A DNA stretch of 11,742 nt. Origin: an uncultured Austwickia sp. GTDB lineage: Bacteria; Actinomycetota; Actinomycetes; Actinomycetales; Dermatophilaceae. The stretch covers positions 1 to 11,742 of the forward strand of contig CAKUSI010000094.1 in assembly GCA_934678955.1 (NCBI GenBank). The letters are read 5' to 3'. Position numbers and translations under genes: made by a program. Within the stretch, counting starts at the first letter, position 1; every line of letters begins with the position of its first letter. Shown here piece by piece: positions 1 through 6,273 of this stretch. The notes below the pieces were generated by a model. It searched no databases. It saw only the letters and a program-made list of their open reading frames with translations, and had not been told where the DNA came from.

Positions 1-2
1 CT

Positions 3-50
3 GCGGCGATCCTCGGGGTGTCCCGTGGCCGGGTATCCCAGCTGACCTGA
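3..50 (+). CDS. C-terminal end of an HTH-like protein (partial, starts before the window)
   Basis: One frame open from the window edge ends in AILGVSRGRVSQLT and a TGA at 48-50. This reads like the recognition helix of a helix-turn-helix protein such as a sigma-region-4-like or phage-type regulator. It lies outside the left attachment site, so it belongs to the flank. The flank may be chromosome or a second element inserted next to this one. Only 15 codons are visible, so the family is a guess. Confidence 0.4.
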   Translation, partial: AAILGVSRGRVSQLT

Positions 51-104
51 AGCAGGCGAATCAGGTCTCGGCCTTTAAGTCAACGGTAGGTCAACACAAC
101 GAGG

Positions 105-148
105 AATCCCGCTCTCTCGGTGGTGCTTCACCTAGTCAGAGCGGGATT
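105..148 (-). terminator. Left-end tRNA terminator hairpin
   Basis: A perfect 11-bp inverted repeat (105-115 with 138-148, arm AATCCCGCTCT) has a small nested stem in its loop (GGTG at 122-125, CACC at 129-132). It lies just downstream, in the tRNA's sense, of the partial tRNA at 152-180. It matches the hairpin at 11616-11659 next to the intact tRNA, but with a compensated base pair (T107:A146 here, C11618:G11657 there). This argues that both are selected structures. It is probably the original terminator of the tRNA-Val gene, displaced by integration. Confidence 0.6.
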
Positions 149-151
149 CTC

Positions 152-180
152 GCGGTGGGCGATACTGGGTTCGAATCAGT
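152..180. other. Left attachment site, partial tRNA-Val 3' end
   Basis: This site repeats 11663-11691 with one mismatch (T176 against C11687); the first 24 bases are identical. On the minus strand it reads as the T arm, the 3' acceptor strand and the following bases of the tRNA. The repeats diverge abruptly to the right of 180, which sets the inner edge of the shared core. The mismatch falls in the T stem and would weaken it, so this copy is not a functional tRNA. Confidence 0.85.
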
Positions 181-228
181 TCAGCGTCATGCGCTGCGGA
201 ACTGTCCGTGCCCTTGTCGTAACCCGAT

Positions 229-258
229 CTGACTACGGCTTGAGGAACACATTAACGT
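229..258 (+). promoter_or_regulatory. Possible promoter of the integrase operon
   Basis: CTGACT at 229-234 and TAACGT at 253-258 are separated by 18 bases and loosely fit a sigma-70-type -35/-10 pair. Transcription would begin near 265. Just downstream are two 10-bp direct repeats beginning TGGACACA (269-278 and 279-288) that could be an operator. This is a weak match by eye; no other good promoter is seen between the attachment site and the gene. Confidence 0.3.
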
Positions 259-297
259 CCCGGCGCGTTGGACACAAGTGGACACATTGGGACCGGG

Positions 298-1551
298 ATG
301 GCCTGCTATGTTGTGCACATGTTGCGCAGTGAGCCCACCCCGGAGCGCCGGCACGGCCCGGAGAAGGGCAGCAAGCGGCGCGGCTTCGGACGGCTCCGCC
401 GTGAGCGTTCCGGACGGTGGGCTGCCGCCTACACCGGGCCTGACGGCCGCCTGTACCGCGCGCCGGCCACCTTCGAGGACGAGGACGCCGCGCGCGGCTG
501 GCTCAACAACGAGCGCAAGCTCATCGACCTGGACGACTGGATGCCGCCCGAGCAGCGCGTCCAGCGACGGAAGCGCGCGACGACCACCCTCGACGACTTC
601 TCCGCCACATGGCTGGCAGTCCGGACGGTGAAGGGCCGACCGCTCAAGCCGCGGACCCGGGAGCACTACCGGCAGTTGCTCGACAGGCAGATCCTGCCGA
701 CGTTCGGCCGACTGCCCGTGGCGAGCATCACCAGCGACGCCATCGACGACTGGTACGCCGACCTCGGCCCCGATCGGCCGACCCTCCGCAGCCACGCCTA
801 CGGCCTGCTCCGGACCATCCTCGGCGCCGCGGTCGACAAGAACCTCATCCTGGTGAACCCCTGCCGCGTCCGAGGCGGCAGCAGCACGAGCCGCGCCCAC
901 AAGGTCGAGCCGCTCACGCTCGTCGAACTCGAACGGCTGGTCACCGAGATGCCCGCCGAGCGCAGGCTCATGGTGCTGCTCGCCGCCTGGTGCGCCCTGA
1001 GGTTCGGCGAGCTGGCCGAACTCCGGCGTCGCGACGTCGACGTGCGCAACCAGCTGGTCAAGGTACGTCGCGGCGTCGTCAGGGCAGATGGCCAACGGAT
1101 CGTCGGCGACCCGAAGAGCGAGGCCGGTTCCCGGAACGTGGCCATCCCTCCGCACCTGATGCCCGTGGTGAAGGAACACCTGAAGGCCCACACCGAGCCC
1201 GGCCGCGACGCGCTGCTGTTCCCGTCGGCGTCCGGCGGCCACCTGGCGCCGTCCACCCTGTACGGCCGGAACCCGATCAAGATCAAGACCGGCAAGAAGA
1301 CAGTGGAGTGGCGAGGCGGCCACGGCTTCTACCGGGCCCGGGCGGTCGCTGGGCGGCCAACGCTGCACTTCCACGACCTGCGGCACACCGGCGCCGTCCT
1401 GGCGGCCCAGACGGGCGCCACCCTCGCGGAACTCATGTCGAGGCTGGGCCACTCCACGCCGGCGGCCGCGATGCGCTACCAACATGCTGCCGCTGGCCGA
1501 GACCAGGCGATCGCGGCGAAACTGTCCGAGTTGGTTGGAGGTGCATCGTGA
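298..1551 (+). CDS. int: Tyrosine recombinase (site-specific integrase)
   Basis: Catalyses integration, and with the excisionase excision, between the element's site and the tRNA-Val 3' end. With the ATG at 298 the protein has 417 residues. About 35-75 is an arm-binding-like N-terminal region (GRWAAAYTGPDGRLYRAP). About 95-165 is a SAM-like core-binding domain, followed by the catalytic domain. The catalytic set is complete: Arg235 (CALRFGEL), Lys273 (GDPKSEAGS), His359 and Arg362 (HDLRHTG), His385 (LGHSTP) and the nucleophile Tyr394 (AMRYQHA). The start is uncertain: TTG 268, ATG 298 and ATG 319 are all in frame and none has a good ribosome binding site. The gene sits right beside the left attachment site, the usual position, and overlaps the next gene by 4 bases. 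A tandem 11-bp repeat covers its first codons. Confidence 0.95.
   Translation: MACYVVHMLRSEPTPERRHGPEKGSKRRGFGRLRRERSGRWAAAYTGPDGRLYRAPATFEDEDAARGWLNNERKLIDLDDWMPPEQRVQRRKRATTTLDDFSATWLAVRTVKGRPLKPRTREHYRQLLDRQILPTFGRLPVASITSDAIDDWYADLGPDRPTLRSHAYGLLRTILGAAVDKNLILVNPCRVRGGSSTSRAHKVEPLTLVELERLVTEMPAERRLMVLLAAWCALRFGELAELRRRDVDVRNQLVKVRRGVVRADGQRIVGDPKSEAGSRNVAIPPHLMPVVKEHLKAHTEPGRDALLFPSASGGHLAPSTLYGRNPIKIKTGKKTVEWRGGHGFYRARAVAGRPTLHFHDLRHTGAVLAAQTGATLAELMSRLGHSTPAAAMRYQHAAAGRDQAIAAKLSELVGGAS
308..329. repeat. Tandem 11-bp repeat at the left end (candidate integrase arm site or operator)
   Basis: ATGTTGTGCAC (308-318) is followed directly by ATGTTGCGCAG (319-329). The same pair, with T and C exchanged at the variable base, occurs at 11586-11607 near the other end. 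The 11-base period puts both copies on about the same face of the helix. Location near both ends suggests integrase arm-type sites or a shared operator; which one cannot be decided by eye. Confidence 0.55.
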
Positions 1552-1952
1552 GCATGCAGATCATGTGCGACGGCAGGCGCGGACGTCGTCACGGACCGGC
1601 CCGCCTTCCTTGGGTGCCGGGCCCCACGCAGAGGCTCAACGTCCATGGCGAAGTCGTTGAGCACAGCGCGGATGACGGTGAGTATGGCGACGGCGAAGCG
1701 GACGTAATCCAGCGGTTCCACCCGAGTGTCTCGGCCCGCTGCCGCTTCGACTGCTCGAACCCGGCTTGCGACCAGAACGTTGTGGTGACGGAAGGGCACA
1801 TGCGCGAGATCTGGGAATGGCTCACTCGTGCTGGGGAGAGCGCCGTCACCCTTGAGGAACTCCAGACACTGCTCCGGGGCCCGTGGGAAAAGCTGCGCCT
1901 CACGGAGTGTCGAGACACCATGAGGGCGCTGAGGTCTATATTGGGCACATAG
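1548..1952 (+). CDS. Small cysteine-containing protein of unknown function
   Basis: 134 residues from GTG 1548, with GGAGG at 1537-1541 as ribosome binding site. The start overlaps the integrase stop by 4 bases (GTGA), indicating translational coupling. Cysteines at 65, 69 and 74 (CRFDCSNPAC), plus Cys7, could bind zinc, but the spacing does not match a finger I can name. The C-terminal half (about 84-134) looks helical (MREIWEWLTRAGESAVTLEE). I do not recognise the family. Its place between int and the excisionase-like gene suggests a role in element control, which is inference only. Confidence 0.7.
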   Translation: MSMQIMCDGRRGRRHGPARLPWVPGPTQRLNVHGEVVEHSADDGEYGDGEADVIQRFHPSVSARCRFDCSNPACDQNVVVTEGHMREIWEWLTRAGESAVTLEELQTLLRGPWEKLRLTECRDTMRALRSILGT

Positions 1953-1964
1953 GCACCTCAGCGG

Positions 1965-1985
1965 GTGCGTGGATTCTTCACGCAC
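1965..1985 (+). promoter_or_regulatory. Hairpin directly before the xis ribosome binding site
   Basis: A perfect 7-bp inverted repeat (GTGCGTG 1965-1971, CACGCAC 1979-1985, 7-base loop) ends one base before the GGAGG at 1987-1991 that serves the excisionase gene at 2001. This is the only real gap in the operon (1953-2000), and an AT-rich TATATT at 1937-1942 just upstream could be a -10 element. The hairpin may modulate translation of the excisionase; this is inference. Confidence 0.35.
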
Positions 1986-2000
1986 TGGAGGTGCTTCTTC

Positions 2001-2207
2001 ATGTCGGAGCCTCGCGCCCGCTACGTACCGATCTCGGATGCCGCCGCCTACCTCGGCTGCACCGACAAGACCATCCGACGACTGATCTCGGCCGGCAAGC
2101 TAGCCGCCTTCCGCCTCGGTAAGCGCGCCATCCGAGTTGATCGCGCCGATCTCGACGAGCTCATGCGTCCCATCCCGCACGCCCGGATCGGGGGGTCGGC
2201 GGGATGA
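2001..2207 (+). CDS. xis: Excisionase-like MerR/HTH_17-type DNA-binding protein
   Basis: 68 residues from ATG 2001, with GGAGG at 1987-1991. Residues 8-50 read as a winged helix-turn-helix of the excisionase/AlpA kind: YVPISDAAAYLGCTDKTIRR, then a wing (AFRLGKRAIRVDRADLDELM). Such proteins bend DNA at the attachment site so the integrase can excise the element. Length and fold fit the family. The 3' end overlaps the next gene by 4 bases (ATGA). It could instead act as a transcriptional regulator; the position two genes after int favours excisionase. Confidence 0.85.
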   Translation: MSEPRARYVPISDAAAYLGCTDKTIRRLISAGKLAAFRLGKRAIRVDRADLDELMRPIPHARIGGSAG

Positions 2208-2416
2208 CGAGCAACGTGCTCCCCTTCCGGCCGCGCGCTGGTTCACTTTCCCGGCGCCGGGAAAGTGATGCTCGGCTTCTTCGGGGATCTCCGGAAAAGC
2301 GTGATCCCGCCGCCGCTCAGGAGCTGCTCAGCGGCCTGTCGGTGATGTTCCACGCCGCTGGCTGCCCCGGCCTGGCCGAGGCGTTCCGCGCGGAGGCTGG
2401 TGGTGGCCGTGGCTGA
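2204..2416 (+). CDS. Small protein of unknown function
   Basis: 70 residues from ATG 2204, overlapping the xis stop by 4 bases. The N-terminus is basic (VLPFRPRAGSLSRRRESDAR); the C-terminus (about 33-65) is a short helical stretch, AAAQELLSGLSVMFHAAGCP and on. No family recognised. A 26-bp perfect DNA palindrome sits inside its early codons, so part of the sequence may be kept for DNA reasons rather than for the protein. Confidence 0.65.
   Translation: MTSNVLPFRPRAGSLSRRRESDARLLRGSPEKRDPAAAQELLSGLSVMFHAAGCPGLAEAFRAEAGGGRG
2243..2268. repeat. Perfect 26-bp palindrome (candidate operator or recombination/replication site)
   Basis: Each half is TCACTTTCCCGGC and the second half is its exact complement, with no loop. 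It lies within the 70-residue gene after xis. A half-copy (GCCGGGAAAGTGAT) occurs at 9823-9836, where recognisable methyltransferase coding ends. A dimeric regulator site is a natural reading; a cruciform is also possible. Confidence 0.6.
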
Positions 2417-2741
2417 ACAGCAAAGCCGCCCGGGCGGGCGGTCCCAGGCGGCTCACGAAGCGTTTGGCGGCGCTGATGACCACGATACCGGTTCCGACGC
2501 CGGCGTGTTCTTCCGCAACGCCTACGCGGTGCTGGTGCGCGGCCGATCAGTGCGTCGGCACCTGTACTTCAACCTGCCCGGCGCTCAGCGTGCCGTGGAG
2601 CGTGCCCGTGCTCGTGGTGATCAGGCCGACATGGTGCTGGTCCGGCTGGTGCCGGTGGACGCCCCCTATCTCGACGTCCAGGACGACCAGCTTCTTCTCG
2701 ATCAGGACGACCAGCTTCTTCTCGACGGGGGCGTCCGGTGA
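2403..2741 (+). CDS. Small protein of unknown function with a duplicated acidic tail
   Basis: About 112 residues. GTG 2403 is chosen because GGAGG (2392-2396) lies 6 bases upstream; GTG 2400 and 2409 are alternatives. The core (about 35-85) reads AYAVLVRGRSVRRHLYFNLP and then a helix (AQRAVERARARGDQADMVLV). This resembles small hypothetical proteins of actinomycete phages and mobile elements, but I cannot name a function. The tail carries the 8-residue unit QDDQLLLD twice. The gene overlaps its upstream neighbour and ends in a GTGA overlap with the next. Confidence 0.7.
   Translation: MAVAEQQSRPGGRSQAAHEAFGGADDHDTGSDAGVFFRNAYAVLVRGRSVRRHLYFNLPGAQRAVERARARGDQADMVLVRLVPVDAPYLDVQDDQLLLDQDDQLLLDGGVR
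2679..2726 (+). repeat. Two 24-bp tandem copies encoding QDDQLLLD
   Basis: The units at 2679-2702 and 2703-2726 differ only in the last base. They sit in frame at the end of the preceding small gene and add 8 residues without breaking it. This looks like a recent slippage duplication. Confidence 0.85.
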
Positions 2742-3031
2742 CGGCCAGCATGGTGACGTCGAACGAGGCCTTCAGGGTCCGGTTCCTGGCTGATCTGCTC
2801 ACTGACGGGATGGCCGGCCAGTGGGAGAAGCGCGCCCGGGTGTTCGAGTGGGCTGCGCCGCGGCCGTCGGACTTCAACGGCCGGGCCACCCCGGCCGAGC
2901 TCGCCGAGCGCACCCAGCGGTGCCAGGCGACGGCTGCCGCGTGCCGAGCGAAAGCCCAGGTGCTGCGCCGCTACGGGCCGCCGGACTTCGCGATCGCCGA
3001 GGTCGCCATGGTGCTCGGGGAGGTGGCCTGA
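2738..3031 (+). CDS. Small helical protein of unknown function
   Basis: 97 residues from GTG 2738 (GTGA overlap with the previous stop); ATG 2750 is an alternative start. It is mostly helical and charged, for example TPAELAERTQRCQATAAACR near 52-71. No motif recognised. It ends one base before the rep start codon and its last codons contain the GGGGAGG used by rep, so its translation is probably coupled to that of rep. An accessory role in replication is possible but unproven. Confidence 0.7.
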   Translation: MTASMVTSNEAFRVRFLADLLTDGMAGQWEKRARVFEWAAPRPSDFNGRATPAELAERTQRCQATAAACRAKAQVLRRYGPPDFAIAEVAMVLGEVA

Positions 3032-3032
3032 G

Positions 3033-4484
3033 ATGGCGCCGAACACGCGTACGGACTGGGACGCCGCGATCGAGCGGGCACTCGCGCCGACCGAGCGGAT
3101 CGGATCAGGGTGGTGGGATCAGGAGCCGCTGGAGGAACGGGGTGCGACAGCCGCACCCCACCCCGAGCCCCGGTTGACCACGTTCGCGGACGTGACTCCC
3201 GAGCGGGTGTCGTGGCTGTGGCCGGGCTACCTGCCGGCCGGGAAGCTGGTCCTTGTCGACGGTGACCCGTCCTGCGGGAAATCGACCATGACGACCGACC
3301 TGGCCGCCCGCTGCTCCACCGGCAGCCCGTGGCCCGACGGTGCCGCCTCTACCGGGCCGGCCGACGTGCTGCTGCTGTCGGCCGAGGACGGACTGGGCGA
3401 CACGATCGCGCCACGCCTCCACGCCGCCGGCGCGGACGTAGCCCGGGTGCATGCCCTCACCGAGGTGCCGCAGGTCGGCGACGACGGTGGCGTCCGGATG
3501 GTGCCCCCGTCCCTGCCGCGCGACGTCCCGATCCTGCACACCCTGATCAGCCGGCACCGGATCAAGCTGGTGATCGTCGACGTGCTGATGGCCTACCTCA
3601 ACGGCAAGGTCGACTCCCACCGCGATCAGGACGTCCGCGGCGTCCTGCACCAACTGACCACGCTGGCCGAGGCGACCGGCTGCACCATGGTGCTGATCCG
3701 GCACCTGAACAAGGCCGGTGGCGGATCACCCCTGTATCGGGGTGGCGGGTCAATCGGCATCATCGGTGCCGCCCGGGCCGCGTTCATCGTCGGCCGCGAC
3801 CCTGACGACCAGGACCGCCGCATCCTCGCCTGCTCGAAGTCGAACCTGGCCGTCGAGCCTGCCTCGCTGGCCTACCGGCTCGTCTCCGACAACACTCTCG
3901 GCTGCGCCCGCGTCGAGTGGGAAGGCGGCGTCGACCTGGCGGCCGGTGACCTGCTGCGCGGGCCGCGCGACGACGAGGAACGCTCCGAGCGAGACGAGGC
4001 CGTCGACTGGCTCACCGAGTACCTGGCCGCCAACGGTGGAGAGGCGTCTGCCAAGGACGTCCTGCGGGCAGGCAGAGCCGACGGGATCGCCGAGCGGACG
4101 CTGCAGCGAGCGCGCGCCCGCGCCGGGGTCACTTCGCGCCGGCGCGGGTTCGGGCAGGGATCGGTGTGGGTGCTCGATCCCTCATTCCCGCCACAGTCGC
4201 GCCATTCGCGCCAGGGCTCAGAAGCTGGCATGAACGGCGCGAACGTGGCGGGAATGGACGGCCGTTACCTCGCCGATGACCCCCGCCCGCAAGCCCAGGA
4301 ACCGGTTACATCGGTTACAGAGTTACAGCCCGACCCTGACCGTAACCGTGTAACCGACGTAACCGAGGGATCCCTTAACGGGCGGGCGCAACCTACGGCC
4401 TGCAGCGTCTGCGAACTCCCACTCGACCCCGCCGTCGCCGCCGACGGGTTCACCACGCACCCGACCTGTGGAGCGGCATCGTGA
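3033..4484 (+). CDS. RepA-like AAA-type ATPase/helicase (replication protein)
   Basis: 483 residues from ATG 3033, with GGGGAGG upstream. The N-terminal domain is a RecA-like hexameric helicase of the AAA_25/RepA type: Walker A GDPSCGKST (77-85), an acidic strand after it (LLLSAEDG, 113-120), Walker B LVIVDVL (179-185) and the sensor-like LIRHLNK (221-227). Residues 318-381 look like a winged helix. A polar linker (382-452) follows, then a possible zinc knuckle Cys457-x2-Cys460...His476-x2-Cys479. Related proteins drive replication of plasmids, phages and integrated elements as a helicase or initiator. The gene is probably what lets the excised circle replicate. Two inverted-repeat arrays lie in the DNA of the linker. 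The stop overlaps the WhiB start by 4 bases. Confidence 0.88.
   Translation: MAPNTRTDWDAAIERALAPTERIGSGWWDQEPLEERGATAAPHPEPRLTTFADVTPERVSWLWPGYLPAGKLVLVDGDPSCGKSTMTTDLAARCSTGSPWPDGAASTGPADVLLLSAEDGLGDTIAPRLHAAGADVARVHALTEVPQVGDDGGVRMVPPSLPRDVPILHTLISRHRIKLVIVDVLMAYLNGKVDSHRDQDVRGVLHQLTTLAEATGCTMVLIRHLNKAGGGSPLYRGGGSIGIIGAARAAFIVGRDPDDQDRRILACSKSNLAVEPASLAYRLVSDNTLGCARVEWEGGVDLAAGDLLRGPRDDEERSERDEAVDWLTEYLAANGGEASAKDVLRAGRADGIAERTLQRARARAGVTSRRRGFGQGSVWVLDPSFPPQSRHSRQGSEAGMNGANVAGMDGRYLADDPRPQAQEPVTSVTELQPDPDRNRVTDVTEGSLNGRAQPTACSVCELPLDPAVAADGFTTHPTCGAAS
4183..4256. repeat. Nested inverted repeats in the rep gene, array 1 (candidate origin)
   Basis: CATTCCCGCCAC (4183-4194) pairs perfectly with GTGGCGGGAATG (4245-4256). 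Inside it, TTCGCGCC (4205-4212) pairs perfectly with GGCGCGAA (4236-4243). The array lies in codons for the polar linker of the Rep protein, which can tolerate base constraint. Two nested perfect arms of 12 and 8 bp in 74 bp suggest a bound or folded site. Confidence 0.6.
4302..4367. repeat. GGTTAC iteron array with dyad symmetry in rep, array 2 (candidate origin)
   Basis: CGGTTACAT, CGGTTACAG and GAGTTACAG run forward at 4303-4328. After a 12-base GC-rich spacer, three inverse copies of the GTAACC core follow (4342, 4350, 4359). Copies are about 8-9 bases apart, so the array is a two-armed iteron cluster. It is more AT-rich than its surroundings and stands out in the coding sequence. Iterons within or beside rep genes commonly bind the initiator; here that is inference. 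Confidence 0.65.
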
Positions 4485-4756
4485 GCACCCGGGCCGAGAC
4501 CCGCCAGCAGGCGGCCGAGCGGCTGCTGACCGTGACCGACACCGCGATCCGGGCCGGGCTCACCCTGCCCTGCCTGGCCGGCCACCCCGGTGACCCGTGG
4601 CTCGCCGAGGACGAGAACCAACGAGCCGACGCCGTCCGGGCGTGCCGAGTCTGCCCAGTGATCGCGGAGTGCCTCGGCTACGCCCAAGCCCACCCGACGA
4701 CGTTCGGCGTGTACGGGGGCCGCGACTTCACGATCAACCACAGGAGTACCGCATGA
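4481..4756 (+). CDS. WhiB-like [4Fe-4S] regulator
   Basis: 91 residues from GTG 4481 (GTGA overlap with the rep stop). The four cluster cysteines are present: Cys31, Cys55, Cys58 and Cys64 (CRVCPVIAEC, the C-x2-C-x5-C signature), followed by GVYGGRD (76-82), a variant of the family's usual G-[VI]-W-G-G turn with Tyr for Trp. WhiB proteins bind sigma factor region 4 and regulate transcription in response to redox state. The C-terminus is short with few basic residues, so direct DNA contact may be weak. Copies occur in actinomycete phages and mobile elements. Here it may control the element's own operon or host genes; this is inference. Confidence 0.92.
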   Translation: MSTRAETRQQAAERLLTVTDTAIRAGLTLPCLAGHPGDPWLAEDENQRADAVRACRVCPVIAECLGYAQAHPTTFGVYGGRDFTINHRSTA

Positions 4757-5121
4757 CCGGCGGCGCGTTCAGCGTCCCGGCCGGGGCCGTCATCCTGCAC
4801 GGCCGAGGCCTTGTCATCGCGGCGTATGCCGTGCAGGTGGCGCAGAAGGCTCGGGCCCGCAACGGTCTGCCCCCGTCGGCGGACTTGGAACGCTTGGCGG
4901 TTGTGCTGGCCGCGCCGAGCCAGTCGGACAGCCCTCCGGAAGTTGCGGACGAGGCTGACTACATGACGACGCGCGAGGCAGCCACGGCACTGAAGGTCAG
5001 CAGGCGGACAGCCAGCCGGCTCGCCCCCCGCCTCGGTGGCCGCAAGGTCGGAGGCCAATGGCTGGTGGACCGTCAGGCCGTGGCCGAACACAACGGAGGC
5101 AACCATGCCCAGGAAGACTGA
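4753..5121 (+). CDS. HTH-containing small protein
   Basis: 122 residues from ATG 4753, with AGGAG at 4743-4747; it overlaps the WhiB stop (ATGA). Residues 1-55 are of unknown type (helix about 20-37). Residues 70-115 look like an excisionase-type helix-turn-helix: YMTTREAATALKVSRRTASR, then a wing and QWLVDRQAVAEH. It probably binds DNA, as a regulator or a second directionality or partition factor. A frame opening at 4597 extends upstream but lies wholly within whiB, so the downstream ATG is preferred. Confidence 0.75.
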   Translation: MTGGAFSVPAGAVILHGRGLVIAAYAVQVAQKARARNGLPPSADLERLAVVLAAPSQSDSPPEVADEADYMTTREAATALKVSRRTASRLAPRLGGRKVGGQWLVDRQAVAEHNGGNHAQED

Positions 5122-5443
5122 ACCCCAAGGCAAGAACGCGCTGCTGGAACGCGCCGCGGTCGACTACGTGGAGGCGCTCACCCCTGAGGAGGTCGAGAAG
5201 CTACCGGGGGAGTTCACGCTTCACGTCCTGCTCGGGGATGTCTATGTGCCGGTGGCCAACTTCCACGGCACGGGGATGATCGGGAGGGAGTTCCTGCTGG
5301 CGGGCACTGTCATCCCGGAATGGGTGCCGAACGAACTGATCGCCGGTTTCGTCGCGAGAGGGGTCGCGGCTCCGGTCGGTGTGCCGGTCAAGGTGGTTCG
5401 CGCGATCCGTGACGGCGTCCGCTTCCCGGCGTCCGGGCGGTGA
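5105..5443 (+). CDS. Small protein of unknown function
   Basis: 112 residues from ATG 5105, with GGAGG at 5095-5099; the first 17 bases overlap the previous gene. It has a charged helical start (ALLERAAVDYVEALTPEEVE), then a beta-rich middle (FTLHVLLGDVYVPVANF), then VVRAIRDGVRFPASGR. No motif or membrane segment seen. The stop overlaps the next start (TGATG). Conserved operon position is the only clue to its role. Confidence 0.7.
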   Translation: MPRKTEPQGKNALLERAAVDYVEALTPEEVEKLPGEFTLHVLLGDVYVPVANFHGTGMIGREFLLAGTVIPEWVPNELIAGFVARGVAAPVGVPVKVVRAIRDGVRFPASGR

Positions 5444-6273
5444 TGGCCATGCTGGAACCCACCCTTGACATGCGGCCCCAGGGCCGCATCGAGTCCATCT
5501 CCCACCTGATCACCAACCTGGAGGCCCTCGGCGTCCAGGTTGCCGCCGCGGACCGGTGGCGTACCCTCCGGGGCGTTCAGCCCCCGGGCGAGCCGGAGCC
5601 GCCTGCCGACCTGCTCAACGCGACGCCCGCGGATTGCCTTGACTATGTCGCGGCACTCGGTGCGTGGCGTGCGGCCGGGGCTTCGGCCGGCGGCGAACTG
5701 ACACGGCTGCTCGACCTACTCGACACGGCGATGACCCGGCACGTCGCCGAGTCTGCCGACGACTTGGTCCTCCAGCTGCGGGAGAGGTTCGACGGTGCTG
5801 CCGCAGTGCTCCGCGAGGCGAAAGCGCTCGGCATCACCGCCGACGACGACGAGCGCACCATGGTTCGCGCCGCCGACGAAGTCCGGTCGACCTGGCTCCA
5901 GCTCCACGAAGCCGGCGCCACTCTCGACCGCGTCTTCGAAGCTCGGCAGCAGCTGTCCACGGTGGCCGGGGTAGCGCCGAATCTGGCGGGCGCGGCGTTG
6001 ACCGTCAACCAGCGGGATGCACTTGAGCGCGGCATCGGCAGCACCAAGGTCAACTGGGCGGTGGTCGTCACCCGGTCTGGTAGCGCCCGCTTGGCACCCC
6101 GTGATCCGGCGAACGCCTGGGTGCGGTGGTTCGACGTAACCGACGAACTGGAACTCCGGCTCCCCTCCGAGTTGACCCCCGACGACCTGATCCGCGCCTA
6201 CCACGAAGGCTTGGCCGGAGCCCTGTACGCAGAAGCCGAGCATCGTGCCGGCACACACACTGAGGAGGACTGA
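5443..6273 (+). CDS. Mostly helical protein of unknown function
   Basis: 276 residues from ATG 5443 (ATG 5449 is also possible), with a TGATG overlap to the previous stop. About 1-45 and 70-185 are rich in Ala/Leu/Glu heptad-like helices (LLDLLDTAMTRHVAESADDL; LREAKALGITADDDER), and 200-270 looks globular (NWAVVVTRSGSARLAPRDP; PDDLIRAYHEGLAGALY). No enzyme motif is visible. The length and helical content would allow a structural or DNA-partner role, but I do not recognise the family. It ends in a TGATG overlap with the next gene. Confidence 0.7.
   Translation: MAMLEPTLDMRPQGRIESISHLITNLEALGVQVAAADRWRTLRGVQPPGEPEPPADLLNATPADCLDYVAALGAWRAAGASAGGELTRLLDLLDTAMTRHVAESADDLVLQLRERFDGAAAVLREAKALGITADDDERTMVRAADEVRSTWLQLHEAGATLDRVFEARQQLSTVAGVAPNLAGAALTVNQRDALERGIGSTKVNWAVVVTRSGSARLAPRDPANAWVRWFDVTDELELRLPSELTPDDLIRAYHEGLAGALYAEAEHRAGTHTEED

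Noticed and set aside
187..1485. Long minus-strand open frame (432 codons) opposite the integrase gene
   Set aside because: It is the antisense shadow of a complete tyrosine recombinase gene; its protein is Gly/Arg/Val-rich with no recognisable domain.
609..1547. Plus-strand frame upstream of the 1548-1952 gene, open from 609
   Set aside because: This part overlaps the integrase in another frame and is Arg/Pro-rich filler; only the section after GTG 1548, with its own GGAGG, looks like a gene.
3105..3704. 199-codon minus-strand frame opposite rep
   Set aside because: Antisense to the Walker A and B coding region of the RepA-like gene; no independent protein features.
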